From contig WOFQ01000008.1 in NCBI GenBank assembly GCA_012184525.1, forward strand, positions 434,001-498,000: a stretch of DNA of 64,000 bases. Reading direction: 5' to 3'. The position numbers and the translations under genes were made by a program. The notes under the pieces are model-generated. The model was not told the DNA's origin, did not search any database, and saw only the letters and a program-made list of their open reading frames with translations. The first letter of the stretch is position 1, and each line of letters opens with the position of its first letter. The stretch is from Xenoacremonium recifei. Taxonomy: Eukaryota > Ascomycota > Sordariomycetes > Hypocreales > Nectriaceae. Shown here in pieces: positions 45,655 to 58,306 of the stretch.

Positions 45655-46177
45655 AGGGACGTGGTTAGGTACACGAATTTCTTTGTCTCAAACGGTGGTA
45701 TTTGAAGGATCACGGTTCATATGACGCGATGATATGTTCTATTTTGATATACGGTTCTTTATTGGTGAAGTTTGCATGACGAATGGTATATATTCATAAT
45801 AAGAGTTTTCAGTATTGCATGTCTTGTTCGGCAAGAGGAAGAATCTATCTTGTGCCCTTCCATATATGTCGCTTCGTCTATGTCGAAAAGTCCTCAAACC
45901 GGTCAATGATGTTTCCCTCTCAAGACTCGAGATAATTGCGCAGAAATGCGTCGCAAAATTCCTATAATGTAAATTGCTTGCTGAAAATACAAAACCTTTA
46001 TCCAAGATTCGCTCGGTGTAGATACCCATGATCCTATACATTCCTGGATAGACGCCGGCCCGTCATAACATGAGATTGGTGAGAAGGCGTGATCATCGTT
46101 TGATCATTCAGTCATTATACAGTAACCCCGTTCCTACCAGAGTTGTAATCCTCCCTATAGGACTTGCTTAAGTAGTC
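45655..46177. other. Intergenic between convergent genes
   Basis: AT-rich 3' flanks of the AAA ATPase (+) and the Zn2Cys6 gene (-). No gene was seen. Confidence 0.5.
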
Positions 46178-47930
46178 TCATGTCATCACATCACCAACTT
46201 GCAAGGGTTGGCGACACTCTGGCGGGAGAGGCAAAGCACCAGGGTATACTCTCAAGGCTTGTTTAACGCCAATTTCACGACCGATGAGCCTTAGAGCGGT
46301 CTCGGCTCGAAGCCGCATTTCTTCTGGTACAGTCGGAATGACATATACCGAAGTCAGGGGCCAAATCAACTTGAGCGCATCGAATAGGACCCTCGGAGAC
46401 TTGTCTACTCTTAATTGGAGCGGGTTGAGTGTGCTTGGTAGGCTGGCTACAATTTCTTGCGCAGCATTCCGTATCATTCTCAGACAGTGAAGCCGCAGAG
46501 CCATGAGTTCCTCCATCGGAATGGGTGAGGTCAGGTGATGTGTGAGGAAATTAGCGTAAAGAAAGAGGAAGTTGAAGCCCTTGATGCACGCCGAGTGGTA
46601 CATATTTAGCATGTACGGGTCGGCGGGGTGAGGGCTTAAAATCTCCGACTCGAAGCATGCGCTCATCATATCTTCAGCTTCAGACATGGTTCCGACAAGG
46701 TGTCTGTATTCGGCTGAAGCGGAGATGAAGTCGCGCTTGCTCAGGATGCCGAGTATTCGCGATTGTATGTGGGCGATCTTGTTGATGAATATGCAGACGT
46801 TGATGCCCAACCCGACCATCCCCTGTGCGTCTTTGATTGCATCAAGCCATTCCTCCGATTCGGGGGGGCATTCGGTGCTCGCGAGAAGACATTGGATTTG
46901 CTGCCGAGAGTTAATTAACCGAAGTATAGAGTTGACGGAAGAGAAATCGTACCACCATGTTAAATGCTGGCCAGAAGCATTGCCTCCCGGCCTCGGTGTA
47001 GAGGGGTTTCGTCCCTCGTGTTTTGAGAATGCTGTATAGTCCACGAGCGTGTAAATGCCACGGGCTCATGGGCGTCATTCTCCCTATGGAGCCTATGAGC
47101 AGCTGGGAATCGTCAGTCGGAATCTTGTCAAGCACCTTCGATAAGCTTCGAGTTACCTCGTAATTCGATAAAATCCAGACAGTTGCGAGAACGTCATCTC
47201 GAAAAGCTCCCTCTGGGGTCTTCAAGGCTGAACTGACAGCGCTAAGCGTCTTCCCTAGATAGGTCCCCAACTCTCGCTCGGTCTCGGTGACAGAAGCCTT
47301 GTACTTGGCTGTCGGATGACGCAGGTTGGTGACATATGTCCGGGTAAACAAGTGAGCTGCCCAGGTGAGTGGCCCGTCTGTCTCGCCCCGGCGATACATG
47401 TTCTGCAGGAAGTCGAGGGTGGAGTATACATTGAGAAGTATCGGAACCGAGTGGGTGGTCCAATGCTCCGACAGGGACCTTGGCAGAGCTAGGGCGCGTT
47501 CGTCGATAAGCTCATCTTCAAAATCCTCTATCACAATGGCCTGGTCGAAGAAGAAGCCCTCGGTGTATTCTGACGGGGTTGACACGACCGTCTCCGTCTC
47601 CGGTGGTGACGTCTGCCGGGGCGGGGGGGATGTGTTATCGCGAGTACTCGATTCAGCACTAGCAGCCTGCTGCGTCCGTTTCTTGCGCTTCTTGATGTTG
47701 GTCGGGGTCGAGTTTCGGAAGACGAGCTCTTGCTGATCCCGGTATCCGGGGCATTCTACGCCGTACTTGACACATCGTTGACAGCCCGGGCGGCCAAGAT
47801 CGCACTGGGACAGACAGGCATTAGTCAATTGACATGGCGGGGCTGATGGGATGGGATGGGAAGCACTAACCTTGACGCGCCGTGACCGACACAGATGGCA
47901 GTCCTTGCTCGGCTTGCCTGTGTTGGGCAT
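46178..47930 (-). CDS. Zn(II)2Cys6 transcription factor
   Basis: Three exons (47930-47871, 47804-46953, 46900-46178) join to 544 residues. The N-terminus is a canonical binuclear cluster: Cys11, Cys14, Cys21, Cys28, Cys31 and Cys38 (CHLCRSRRVKC ... CQRCVKYGVEC). The first intron splits it just before the third Cys, a common position in this family. A basic linker (KKRKKR) could act as a nuclear signal. The rest is the helical fungal-specific transcription factor region (Fungal_trans_2-like), with SLSEHWTTHSVPILLNVYST and ARGLYSILKTRG as recognisable elements. Targets are unknown. The second donor could be GTACGA at 46952 or GTGGTA at 46955; the two differ by one valine. Confidence 0.92.
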
Positions 47931-48393
47931 AGTGATGCGATCGGTGTCGGCGACTGTGGCCCGGCGCGATCAATCCTGGAGGCTGTCTGTTATGTTGATG
48001 AACGGGTTTGGAGTCGCAGTAGCGGAGGGGTTGAGGCATTGAAAAGGGCAATCCTTTCGAGCTGTCGGCGCCGCTGTCTTGGGTCGGAGGAGGGAACCAA
48101 CGAGCCCTATCGTTTCTGGTTTAGCGCCAGGCAAGGGTGAGGCGTGGATGCCGTGCCAGCCGGAGCTTGATCCCGTCTCCGGGCCCGCTCCGTAATCACG
48201 GAGAATACCATACACATGGCAGTGGACGACGTGAGAGATGACGGTGACGCCGCTGACGACGTGGCTTTCTACGGCTGACGTTACCAGTCAAACGACATTT
48301 CATACAGCATCTAAACTACAAACACGACCCCCTAAAACCAGCCTCCCTCTGAAAATGTTACTCCCACACACAACATGACCAACCCGCATTTGT
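47931..48393. other. Intergenic between tandem minus-strand genes
   Basis: Promoter region of the Zn2Cys6 gene and 3' end of the BTB gene. No gene was seen. Confidence 0.5.
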
Positions 48394-49553
48394 CTAAGGA
48401 CCGACGGTTGGGCGCCGTAGCTTCGCGGCTTGGGCATTGAGATGATTTCTATGCCGGTCGGAAAGCGATACGGAGATCTTTTCCGCCTCTGGCCATGTTG
48501 TAGCCATCGCATTCTCCAAATACGCGCAGCAGCCTCCCATGGTTGCCGTCTTGGCAATGATGCTTCTCAATTCCGTCTTCAACTTCAGGACATTCCTGTT
48601 CCACGTTACGTTGCCTCCTGATTGTGTGATGAATGGTATCATATTCTTGTCGGATGCTTCCTTGAAGGCGGATCCTAGTATCTGCACCGTGCACCTCGTT
48701 GGGTTGTGTCGAGGGTGAACTTGATACGGATCGAGGTGGGTTGACGCCATCAGAGCAGAGATGCTCTGCTGCATTTTCTTCGCGATGAAGTTGATTCTGT
48801 TGACCCTGTTTTTCGCGATCTCATCTTTTGTATGTCAGCCTTATTACTATTCGGATTGAAGAACTAGGGCATACCCAGGATGTCCAATGCTTCAATACCC
48901 ACCACCATATTGGCAAGGAGCATATTCTTGTCTTTGTTGATAAGCCTCCCATCAGTTGTGGCCCAGCAAACGTTCGACAATTTGTTCGCAGATGTTTTGA
49001 AGAGATCAGTGTCTCCCATCTCCCAAGCAATGAATAGTGCTTGGCCCAGGTCAGTTATAGTGGTTGGCTTAAGTAGCGACAGCCATTCCTTGGCCACAGG
49101 CCGGAGCGCTCGGGTCATGTCGTATTTGTCTGTCAGAATCGATAAACGAAAAAACTGCTCCACGGTAGGTGAGTTCGGTGCTCGGTCGTAAAGGCCGTGA
49201 ACGATATCCATTAAAATCGTAAACTCGGCCGGCGGGTCGTCTGGCAGCTTGACTCGCCATTCCCCTTCTCTGGGTTTCGCTTCGCCAAAATTGCCGGTGA
49301 GCATCCTTCGGAAAACGATCGAGGCTCGACAGAGTGCTCGGGAATCAACCAAGATTGACTGGGCTTTATTGCGGCCAACGTCTAAGGTAAGGTCTCCATG
49401 CGGATCGATTACCAGGCGTGAAAACGGGCTCGGAAACGAGATCGAAAACCGGTTCGTCCTGGTTGATTCTGTTGCAAAAGGGTCTCCCCAACCAATGCCG
49501 CTCGGAATACCGCTCGAAAAGCCGCTCATCTTAGAATCGCGCTCCAACAACAT
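48394..49553 (-). CDS. BTB/POZ-like domain protein
   Basis: Two exons (49553-48875, 48824-48394) encode 369 residues. After about 50 residues comes the short fungal BTB pattern: IDPHGDLTLDVG, then ILVDSRALCRASIVFRRMLTGNF, WRVKLPDDPPAEFTILMDIVHG, and helices FFRLSILTDKYDMTRALRPVAKEWL. This corresponds to the 'DGDLVLLVG...SKAFARMLSG...LPDDDP' layout of many lineage-specific fungal BTB proteins. These mediate protein-protein contacts, often as Cullin-3 adaptors, although no substrate-recognition domain is recognisable here. The first residue could instead be Met9 (49529). The intron is GTATGC...AAAAG, with the reading frame restored exactly. The C-terminal region contains ACCAYLENAM-type helices with no known domain. 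Confidence 0.8.
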
Positions 49554-50234
49554 GCAGGTCGATAGAATTATTTCCAGTCTCGTCGTATTCTAGATTCCTA
49601 AGAGTCGAGGGCCGCATGCGTCGCCTTTCCGAATGTTATAGACTGTCGCATAGATAACATCGATGTGGACTCACGAATGCGCATGAATGTGAAAAGTTTC
49701 GGTCCTGAGGATGGGCGTGCACCGTGCAGAAGAAGAAGCCACTCCATTGCTTGAATGCAGCAACGGGTGACCGCAGCATGCCTCTCGTAGAATAAGGCGT
49801 AGGCTTCTATTGTATTCCATTTCACCTTGCTCATTGGTCAGGCAAATTTCAACGCCCGTGCCGACCGTAGGTGTGAATCACTCCTGAACCCCGATTGCTT
49901 GATTGCCATGAACCCTTAGTTAATTCTCAATATAGAAAATTCATCACTGGAATTGCCGTCCCTTCACCATCATCAGAATCGTTAGGGCACGACCCCGCAC
50001 GCCAACACCGACTATCGAAGCCATTCACTTCCTAATCCAGCCACCCGCTGAGATCTCACTGGTCAAGTCAGTCTTCCCACTTTTCTCACTTACACCAGGC
50101 CGCCAAGTTCCTCTCCCACCTCCTCCTTTCCTACAAAATTCACGCCCTTCATCTGACAGCTTCAGAAGTCTGCTTAGGCTTCCTTTTCTGCTTCGACGTC
50201 TCACGTTAGACTCGTAGCCAAAAAAAAAAAAAAA
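49554..50234. other. Divergent promoter region with A15 tract
   Basis: This lies between the BTB gene (-) and the GFA-fold gene (+). A run of 15 As at 50220-50234 directly precedes the ATG of the GFA gene. Short open frames here (for example 78 codons at 49598-49834, minus) look random. Confidence 0.5.
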
Positions 50235-50894
50235 ATGACCACCAGCTACGCAGACAAGACCGACCTCTTCCCCATGGAGGGCGGCTGCCCATGCGGGTTT
50301 ATTCGCTACTCCCTCAGCCTCTCCCCTCTGATCGTGCACTGCTGCCACTGCACCGACTGCCAGCGTCAAACCGGCACTGCCTTCGCCCTCAACGCCGTAA
50401 TCGAGTCCTCTGCACTGGCTCTCCTGCCACGGCCTGCCCCAGCGGCTCCCGGCTCCCCGTCAACCGCCAAGCCCGGAGCCACAGGCTACCTGCCGTCCTT
50501 CGCTCGAAGCATGGCTGCGACGCCCACAACCGAGATGTGGCCCGCCACCACGAATACAGAAGCCGTCTGTGTACCCACGGAATCCCATATAGGACAGACC
50601 TTCGTGCAGTGTCCTGCGTGCCATTCGACTCTATGGTGCCACTACGGTGACGCGGGGCCGCACATTTCGTATCTACGCGTCGGAACACTGGATCGAGCCA
50701 GAGAAGTAGGGCCTGATGTGCATATCTATACCCGAAGCCGTGCCCAGTTCTTTCAGATACAGGATGGAAAGCCGCAGTTTGAAGAGTACTATCCCGATCG
50801 GATGGAATTGCTCCGGCCAACAGCGCGGGAGAGATTCCTGAAATTGATGGATGTGGTCAAGGGCTGGAAAGCCGAAGTCTACGGAAGCATTTGA
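50235..50894 (+). CDS. GFA/CENP-V-fold (Mss4-like) zinc protein
   Basis: A single exon of 219 residues. Cys pairs in the order typical of the glutathione-dependent formaldehyde-activating (GFA, formerly DUF636) family are present: GGCPCG (Cys18, Cys20), CCHCTDCQ (Cys37, Cys39, Cys42) and CPAC (Cys126, Cys129) followed by the STLWCHYGD turn. The fold binds one or two zinc ions. The founding enzyme catalyses or assists formation of S-hydroxymethylglutathione, but most fungal members have no tested activity. An Ala/Pro/Ser-rich insertion (about residues 60-118) separates the second and third zinc-ligand groups and makes the protein longer than bacterial members (about 130-190). An alternative name would be CENP-V/GFA domain protein. 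The start is fixed by the A-tract and the first in-frame ATG. Confidence 0.9.
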   Translation: MTTSYADKTDLFPMEGGCPCGFIRYSLSLSPLIVHCCHCTDCQRQTGTAFALNAVIESSALALLPRPAPAAPGSPSTAKPGATGYLPSFARSMAATPTTEMWPATTNTEAVCVPTESHIGQTFVQCPACHSTLWCHYGDAGPHISYLRVGTLDRAREVGPDVHIYTRSRAQFFQIQDGKPQFEEYYPDRMELLRPTARERFLKLMDVVKGWKAEVYGSI

Positions 50895-51599
50895 CAGCAT
50901 GGCTCGGTAGTCTTCATCTGCAGCTTATTTTCCGTGTTTCAAGGTTTTGAATGACTTTCTTTGGATATTTGAGCGGAGAGATATGTAGGATACTGTCTTT
51001 ACCAAATTATTTCATGTCAGAAACTCAAGTCGGTCTCTACCATCGCTATACACTGGGAGTAAACACATTTTTAAACTTCTTGGTTGGATGAGAACTGATA
51101 TCTCATTTATTTATAGTAGTCATAAAGCCTCGCTGACGAGGTATGTGTTCATATAGTAGATCTAGATCCCCGCCACCAAATATCTCTCACTGCCATTCCC
51201 CTCTCCTGGTCCATCAAGCCATCCTCCAAGGCTGAGACACCAGGGAAAGCTTCAACAAGTTTCCGAGCAATTGGTTAGGATTGCGATTTGGAAGTATTTG
51301 TGATGTGCCAGTGAGAACGAAATAAAAACCAGACGATCCAGATTGCAGTGTCCCTCAACGCCGGGCAAATCAAATGCATTTGACGCGGATTTCGCTTTCC
51401 GCAAGTGATGTAGTGATGCTAGAAGTCCAAATGACCTTCCCCCCAATACCTGGATTGAATGTATATATAGAATGAACCGAGTTTCGTTAAATTTTTCGTG
51501 TGCGTAAAGAATATGAATACCTCAACGCCGTTTCAGATGTTCAGGACAATGTATAAAGCAGATGATACAAGTAGGAGAGTGTCTTAAGGCAGATGGCTT
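50895..51599. other. Intergenic between convergent genes
   Basis: AT-rich 3' flanks of the GFA gene (+) and the DUF1765 gene (-). No gene was seen. Confidence 0.5.
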
Positions 51600-54500
51600 C
51601 TATGCGCCCATCCTGCGAAAGCCTTCAACACCGAGGAGGGGGATTTCGATCTCACTGAGAATGGAGATGCCTTCGTCACGTCGTCGTTCCACGAAGTTAT
51701 TGCATTCCCAAACGACTTGGCCCCATTCAGCGAGTGACCGGCCTGTGTAGACCGCGTTCTTGGCATGAATTCCGACAGGCTTCACCGGATCGACGAGGGC
51801 ATCCCCAAATCGATCGGTGTACCTATTCGAGTCGTCCATGGATGAGGAGACAGAAGGGGTAGTCTGATTGCTCTGGGCACTTGGCGTGTGTCCATCCTGA
51901 TCTGGGGAAGCAAGGGCGGATGTAGAGCCTGAGGATTGTGCGAGGTTAAAAGAGAGCTGTCTTGGTTGATCATCAACTGGTGAGTTTAAAGGACTAGCAT
52001 TCCTCGCGGCGTTGATCAGTCCGATCTGGGGGTCTCCGGAAACCTTTCGCGTGGGTGGTGGCAAGTCATTCTCGGGCAAAGGTGGATTCTCGTCTTTGTA
52101 CGAAGAGCTAATCCAAGTGTGAGCTGCAGCCGGAAGTCGAGGCCGCGTCAGGATACGCTCGCGAGGAGATCCTGCCTGATGTTGCCACGTCAAGATAAAC
52201 TTGAAGATATATTTTTGATCCTCAAAAGTGGGAGATGAGCAGAGGGAGTCATCATCGGAGCCTCGCCTGTTGCCACTCGCAAAGAAAGAAGTCTTAGCCA
52301 ACGGAGATGGTCCATTGCCGCCGAGCCGAGCTTTCGATTCTGCCGTCTCGCGGCGCGCAGCTTGAAACTCGTCATCCCAGCCAGAGCTCGAGGCTTGACT
52401 TCCGCCAGATCCAGTAAGTGACAGCATCTTTCCCAGCAGTGACCAGCGCTTCTTTCCGTCGGCCTTTGGAGCATCGTCTGCGTCCATGTTTGATGATCCG
52501 TCGAACCCTTGCCCTAATTGATCAAATCCGACGAAAATACCAGGCTGGGGGGCGTTCAATTCCTGACGAATTATCATGAATTTCTTTCCAGGGGCTGGCA
52601 GAACTGGCGCTGTGGACGGTGGGAATCGGCCACTGGTTTCTGCCGTCTGCTTCAAATAAAGGTAATGTGCCCAGACCTTTTTCAGTCTGAGGGCGGCAAG
52701 ATCAAAGATGTCCCTATCTAAGTATTAGTATGACGTTCATGAGACCGCCCAGTAGAGGACTCACCTATCAATGCCATTGGTGTTCCCCATGTCTCGGCAT
52801 ATCCTCCAGCAGAGCAGACGGTGATAGTAGGCTCGGACCATGGGGCACCAGTGGTTGAAAAACGTATCAAACGTTTGCTCGGCCAGCAACCATTCTGAGC
52901 ATAGCTTCCTCTTTCGCTCCGGATCCTTGGCGATGGCATCCCATATCGAGTATAGGAAGGACATCATGCGAACTTCCAGCATCGTATTATAAGAACCCAA
53001 CATCTTTTGACACACATCAAACCAAAAGTCCCAGTCTGTGTAGCTTGTCATACCCTTCGGAGAATCAAATTCGCTGTACAGCATCAAGGCTTCTTCGAGA
53101 AAGTCGCACAGGGTGAAACAGGCTCCATTGTTGAACTGCGACGTCTTACAAGTCGCTGCCTTCATCATGGCTGCGAAAGCCTCAGCGAAGGTGTGTCGCG
53201 CTGCGGATACCTCGGCCGAGTCATCCGAAAGGAAGTCCTTCAACAGCATGATGAGCCGGTTTTCAGACATTCCTTTCATGATGTTGCTTGGGGGAAGCGG
53301 AAGCGCCATGGCAGTGTCAGCGCCCTGAATCGAGTCGATAAGTGTCGGTCCAAAGCCCCCTTCCATAGCGGCTTGCCGATGAATGGTAGTGTCGAGGTTG
53401 GCCAGCAGCTGAGCCAAAACAAGGGCGAATGCGGGAGACCTCGCCTTCTCGAGGAGAGGCAAACCAGGAGGCATAAATTGCTCGCAAAGAATGAGATAAT
53501 ACTTGCAGAAGATGAAAAATAGGTCCGTATCACGACCTTTCCAGCGTGATACCCAGGGTCCAGTCCAGGGGATTCTTGCGATGAGCATTGGCAGCTTTGG
53601 GATCATTTTGAGATTATCCCACATCCCCTTCGGAGACGACCAGCCGAAGAGACCAAGGCTGGGAGGAAACAATGCAACGATGTCTTCACTTTCGCCCTTA
53701 TTTCTTCGAGGAAGGCCAATTTCGTCCGCAACCCGTCGGATGATGTCTGGCGTGAGGCCCCATAATCGTACCAAGATGTCTGCCACGCCAGGAGCGAAGA
53801 AGAGAGCATAAGAACACGCTTTACCAGCAAAGTTCACAAGACTTGCTGGTGCATGCCGCAGCGACAGCTTTTCAACAACGAGGCCCATTTGTTTCACTAA
53901 GTTAGTGACAAACATGGTCCTAATGTTGTGCTCAGCCGACTCCGCAATGAAGGCGGCCTGACTTTCGCTAAGGGATGAGCCAGAGGACGTGGTCCAGGAT
54001 CTTGCTCGGACTTTCTCAGCGGGAGACCGATCCAGAAGGGGTAGAAAGTAGGATGTAGTCTGTCGCCACTCTGGTCGCATCATCATCATCGTTGCCACAT
54101 CGTAGAGAATTGGTCGGTCGACACCCGGGACCGGTTGGGGAGCATCTCCTTCAAGCATCTCGAGAACCGTAGTCCACCACTTGTTGAGAATCGTAGCCCT
54201 GCGATCCACATCTTCCGGACACAACTTCTTGACAGATTCGTCTTGGGCGGTACCACGTAGGAACGGTAACACGAGATTCTGGAACTGTGCTATACGTTGC
54301 GCCGTTGCTTTGGCGTGAAACCCTTTAAATTCTACATCCAAAATCTTGAACGACGACCACAGAGGATCTCGCACTTGTCGTGGCATCTCAACGAAAGACT
54401 CGTCGGTGGCTGTAGTGGTGCTTTCGATGGAGATCGACGCAGGCGGCCGGGTATCGGTGGACGAGGTCGGAGGAGCAAGGCTGGTAGCTGATGATGTGCG

Positions 54501-55310
54501 GCTATTGTCAGAGTCCGTATTGGTGTTTAGCTTTCCAAGCGCTGTAGGTTTTTGCTTCATTCTGGAGAAATAACTGCTTGCGCGAGTGAAAGCTTTAGGG
54601 GCTGATTTCAGTGAATCCGTCGATTTGTTCCTTTGCGCTTGGTCAACGGTCAAGCCAACTCGCTTGCGGGTCTTGCTCAATCTTGACGACGTGCTGCTCT
54701 CGGAACGATCGCGACCACCCTGCTTTTCTTCCTCTTTCAAAGAATCCACGTTTCCTCGTGGAGACGGCGATCTAGTTATCCATGACCTTTTCGTTAGGTT
54801 GGACAAATTCGACAATGAGGCCGACATCGTCAGACCCTTTTCCACTGGCTTGGGCTTTTGCTGGGCCGATCCGCTAACAAACATCTTGTCTCCGGCAGAA
54901 GTGGTTGGCCGTGGAGGTTCATTCTCGTCTCTGAAACTCGGTAGCCATGACCGGGGCCTCTCGACCAGCGAATTCGTCCGTGCTCGAGCGGTCGTCTGAG
55001 GCTCTGCTTCGAGCTTTCGTTCGGGCTGAGTCGTTGATCCCGGCTGGTCGAGGGCCGAGGAGAGTGACTTTCCTTCGAAAAACAAGGTCGTATCGAGTTG
55101 AAAGTCGGCATTGAAGGAGGGAACATCGAAGCTCGGAAGGTTCGGGAGGGTCTGGAAGCTCGAGGCTCGTTGATGTTGATTCGAGGCCAAAGTAGGATCT
55201 GGCTTTTCCAACGACGATAGCGACAACAGGTCGGGTGTGGAGTGAGATCTGGAGAATGGCGAAGCAGAAGAGTCCACGGCCGGAGCCATGATCATCGTAG
55301 AGCCACTCAT
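51600..55310 (-). CDS. Large DUF1765 (UPF0592) family protein
   Basis: Two exons (55310-52765 and 52713-51600) join through a GTGAGT...GATAG intron to 1219 residues. Residues 1-310 are Ser/Thr/Pro-rich and low in complexity, with many potential phosphorylation sites. The central region (about 320-880) is helical and conserved: PLWSSFKILDVEFKGFHAK, the YFLPLLDRSP segment, the GKACSYALFFAPGVADILVRLW stretch, and YLILCEQFMPPGLP. This is the layout of fungal DUF1765 (UPF0592) proteins; members are conserved across fungi and of unknown biochemical function. Despite an older 'membrane protein' label in some databases, I see only weak hydrophobic stretches. The C-terminal exon adds another disordered stretch and a conserved tail (WGQVVWECNNFVERRR...VEGFRRMGA). 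Confidence 0.85.
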
Positions 55311-57553
55311 CTCATGACCTGCAGCGGAAATGCAGCCTTCCGAGACGCTGGGTCGCCGGTCTCGCAGGAAACCGTCCGTGTAACAGGTGAAGCGCTCACT
55401 CTGGCATTACTCCCAGGATCTCTGACCGGCAGAGGCGCGACAACGGAGATCAGTTCGGGTCGGATGACCAGGCAGGTAAGACGGTTGAAGAAAGAAACGA
55501 GAGGTTTGGGAGGAGGTTCAGCTCGAGGTGAGAAGATCTGGGGACACTATGGCGACCTCCACATCCACAGAGTCGTCAAACCGGGGTGGAGAGAGCTGAG
55601 CGGCGGTGCAAGAGGATGAACGGCTCCGCCGAAAGTAATTTTGAATCCGCTGGTACCTGTACCGAATTGCGGAAAGGCAGGTAGCAGGTACTTGAGGCAC
55701 AATCCACGGGCCTCGGCCTTGCGTGGTGCTAGAAATTATGTCGACCAACGGGCCCGAAGCTGAAATTGCAATTAAGAAATGATGTTGCGGCCAAGGCGTC
55801 AAGTTAGAGCGGCGCTTGTGAGCTTGGGGGGGAAGGAGCTCGAGGCAGCAGGAACGATTGGCCCTAGACGTCGCAGGAGCGTCAGGAGACCAGCAACAAC
55901 AAACAAGAGCTGGAGTCACAGGTGCCAATGGCCTGAAGTACGCAGTACCTGCGGTGTTGTTGGGCAGGGGTTTAGGGGCAGTGACGGCGGGGGACTGCTG
56001 AGCTGGGCTGGTAGGCAGGCAGGCGACAGGGCTGAGTCGCCGAGCTGAGGCAACCTTTGGGCGAAGTGGATAGGTAGGTAGGTAATGGGCAGCTTGACAA
56101 AACGCCGCTCTCCGTGCTTGTTATACTGCGTACAGGGAAACATTCATCCAGGCATTCCGGGCGCTGCTGCCAATATGAACAGCGACTACCACGCGCACAG
56201 CAGCACCACCGCAGCGGGGGAATTCGATGATTGCTGCATCATCCCACGAAATAATAACTGGAGCTGTTCATGGTGAGTGCCCTGGGTGTCTCACGGCCGC
56301 CCGGGAATGACGAAAACTGCAGCCCGGCCACGCACCTCAGCCAAACACCAACGCGGACACACGCACAAGTACGGCAGGACGCGGCTCGGCGAAATATACG
56401 AGCCAGATGCCTTTTGCCCTTCCACTTCTGAGACCCTGCGGGAGTTGACGTCCAAAGGTGCCTCTTCGTCCTGTCCGCGCCGGGAGGTCGGGCGTGTCTG
56501 ACATTCCGGCCCCCTGGCCCCTAAGGTAGCGTCATCAGCCGTTGCCGCCGCCGCGAGCTTGCCGCACCAAGGTCCGCTCTGCCTTGGGCTGATGGAGATG
56601 ATCGATCCCCTGGGCTGGGGCGAGCGGTTGTTTGGGCCAGGCACAATTTAAGGCGCGCGACAGGAGATCCAAAACTGTCCGGTGTGGAGGAACCGGTATC
56701 AACACCCGCGTCGGATTACGTACCTATCAGATCTGCGTGTTGATGCTCTTGTTCTTATTAGGACTACCCGCCTTTTTGACGTTGATGATGACATTTAAAT
56801 AACGATTGACCCCCGGGTGCGTTAGGGTCCCTTGGGTCTCAAACTTCGCCAGACGCCAGGCTAGACCATCCTTCTCCTCCGGCTGAAGGAGATCCCACGG
56901 ATTAGGAGAGTGGATGGACCATCGAAGATCAAACCTACGCTCGGCTCTCCAGCGGGCCTCGTCTTGTCTCAGGCCGACCCGCGAAGCAGGCTCGCAGAAA
57001 GGCAAAAGGGTCTTGGCGGACTTCGCGGCCTCCTCCTGACGCCGGCCTTTGCTGGCTGGCGGTCGGTGACCTCGGCCGCCAGCTCATTTCGTCGATCCAC
57101 CACGCCAGCAAACCCTTCCGAGCAATCCAGGCGTGGCCAGACTGCTTCACACAGGTGTTCCCGCTGATCAGTAATTCGACTTTGTGCCATTAGAGGTGAA
57201 CACTGTCTGTCGGCTCCCCTCAGTCAACACGGCCGGCTCTTTTGATACGAGACCCAGGGCAACTGAGACGCTGCGTAACCTCACGCTTTTCGTGTTCGAG
57301 ATAGGCTCTTTTGCTCCGTGAAGGAACATAAAAATCAAATAAGAGATCACTATTTTCTCGCTCATCTCAATTGGGAGAAGCTAGCATCCTCCTCTGGCCT
57401 CGTCTGAGGTCACTCAGCTGGATAAGGGTTACCCTCACTTGCATCGACCTCGCCTCGACCATGCGACCTGCAGGAGGTCCTTGAATACGTGTCCGTCTAC
57501 GGAATATTAGTCCGTGATGGTCGAAAGCCTCTCTCTATTCGGCTGAGGGGTTG
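55311..57553. other. Intergenic 2.2 kb, no convincing gene
   Basis: The DUF1765 leader lies on the right-hand side of that gene (about 55311-55650). Further right are GC-rich and purine-biased stretches and a 92-codon minus-strand frame at 56727-57005 that lacks any recognisable domain. Nothing can be supported as a gene. Confidence 0.4.
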
Positions 57554-58306
57554 TCATGGCTTCCGGTCTGGGGTGGGACTAATGCAGTGCAGACATCCAG
57601 ATGGGGAGAGAACCGCTCTCTGACGGTCCACTGATCGTACCGCCCTCAGGGTTCGAGATGTGGTGTTGATGCGGCGGTACGCCCATCCTCGACAAATCTG
57701 ACAAGCATGACCCTCCCACCGCTTCTTTCGTCCTGTCTCGAGGTCGTGGTTTGCAGCTGAGGTCGATCCATTAATTAGCGTCTGCGTTGTCTTGCGCTGA
57801 GACTGCTGCAAGATGGTGGATTCGACCAACACCTGCATCGACCCTTGATGAATCACCAGGTGGATAAAAATTATTTCTACAGATGTCGGTCGTCGGAGTG
57901 CTCGACTATACGCGGCATGGTCAACAAGAGGCCAGACATCCATTTGGGGCATAGATGCCTTGTCTAAAAGTGGCACAGCATCACATAATGTTTCCCTATC
58001 TTCATGCACCATTGTCCTTGGGATTGAGGAACAGAGGTGTTTGGTAATAGTAGGGGGTTCGATCTCGGCACGTTTATAATCCTTCAGCAAGGCGGCACAG
58101 AAGAGCCAATTGCTGTACACACATATGCCGTTGAAACTGTACATCATCATTTCAAGTGCAAGCTTACCGTCGGGAAAAGACGTTGGTATCATGCCACCGA
58201 GGACCGACGCGATCGTCGATCGTGAGCACTTGCTGTCGTCGGAATGGCCATCAACAGTCAGGAATTCAACGAGGTCGTCTTGACGACGCCGCAAGTATAC
58301 CACCAT
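57554..58306 (-). CDS. Hypothetical protein, doubtful
   Basis: A 250-codon open frame with no recognisable domain. The first 150 residues look protein-like: mixed hydrophobic and acidic segments (DLVEFLTVDGHSDD, NGICVYSNWLFCAALL, VEIIFIHLVIHQGSMQVLV). The last 60 are Arg/Ser/Thr-rich and look like random translation, so the true 3' end may be elsewhere, through an unseen intron or a frameshift. Codon third positions are less GC-biased than in the surrounding housekeeping genes. It could be a lineage-specific gene or a decaying one. No neighbour suggests a role. Confidence 0.35.
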   Translation of the reverse strand: MVVYLRRRQDDLVEFLTVDGHSDDSKCSRSTIASVLGGMIPTSFPDGKLALEMMMYSFNGICVYSNWLFCAALLKDYKRAEIEPPTITKHLCSSIPRTMVHEDRETLCDAVPLLDKASMPQMDVWPLVDHAAYSRALRRPTSVEIIFIHLVIHQGSMQVLVESTILQQSQRKTTQTLINGSTSAANHDLETGRKKRWEGHACQICRGWAYRRINTTSRTLRAVRSVDRQRAVLSPSGCLHCISPTPDRKP

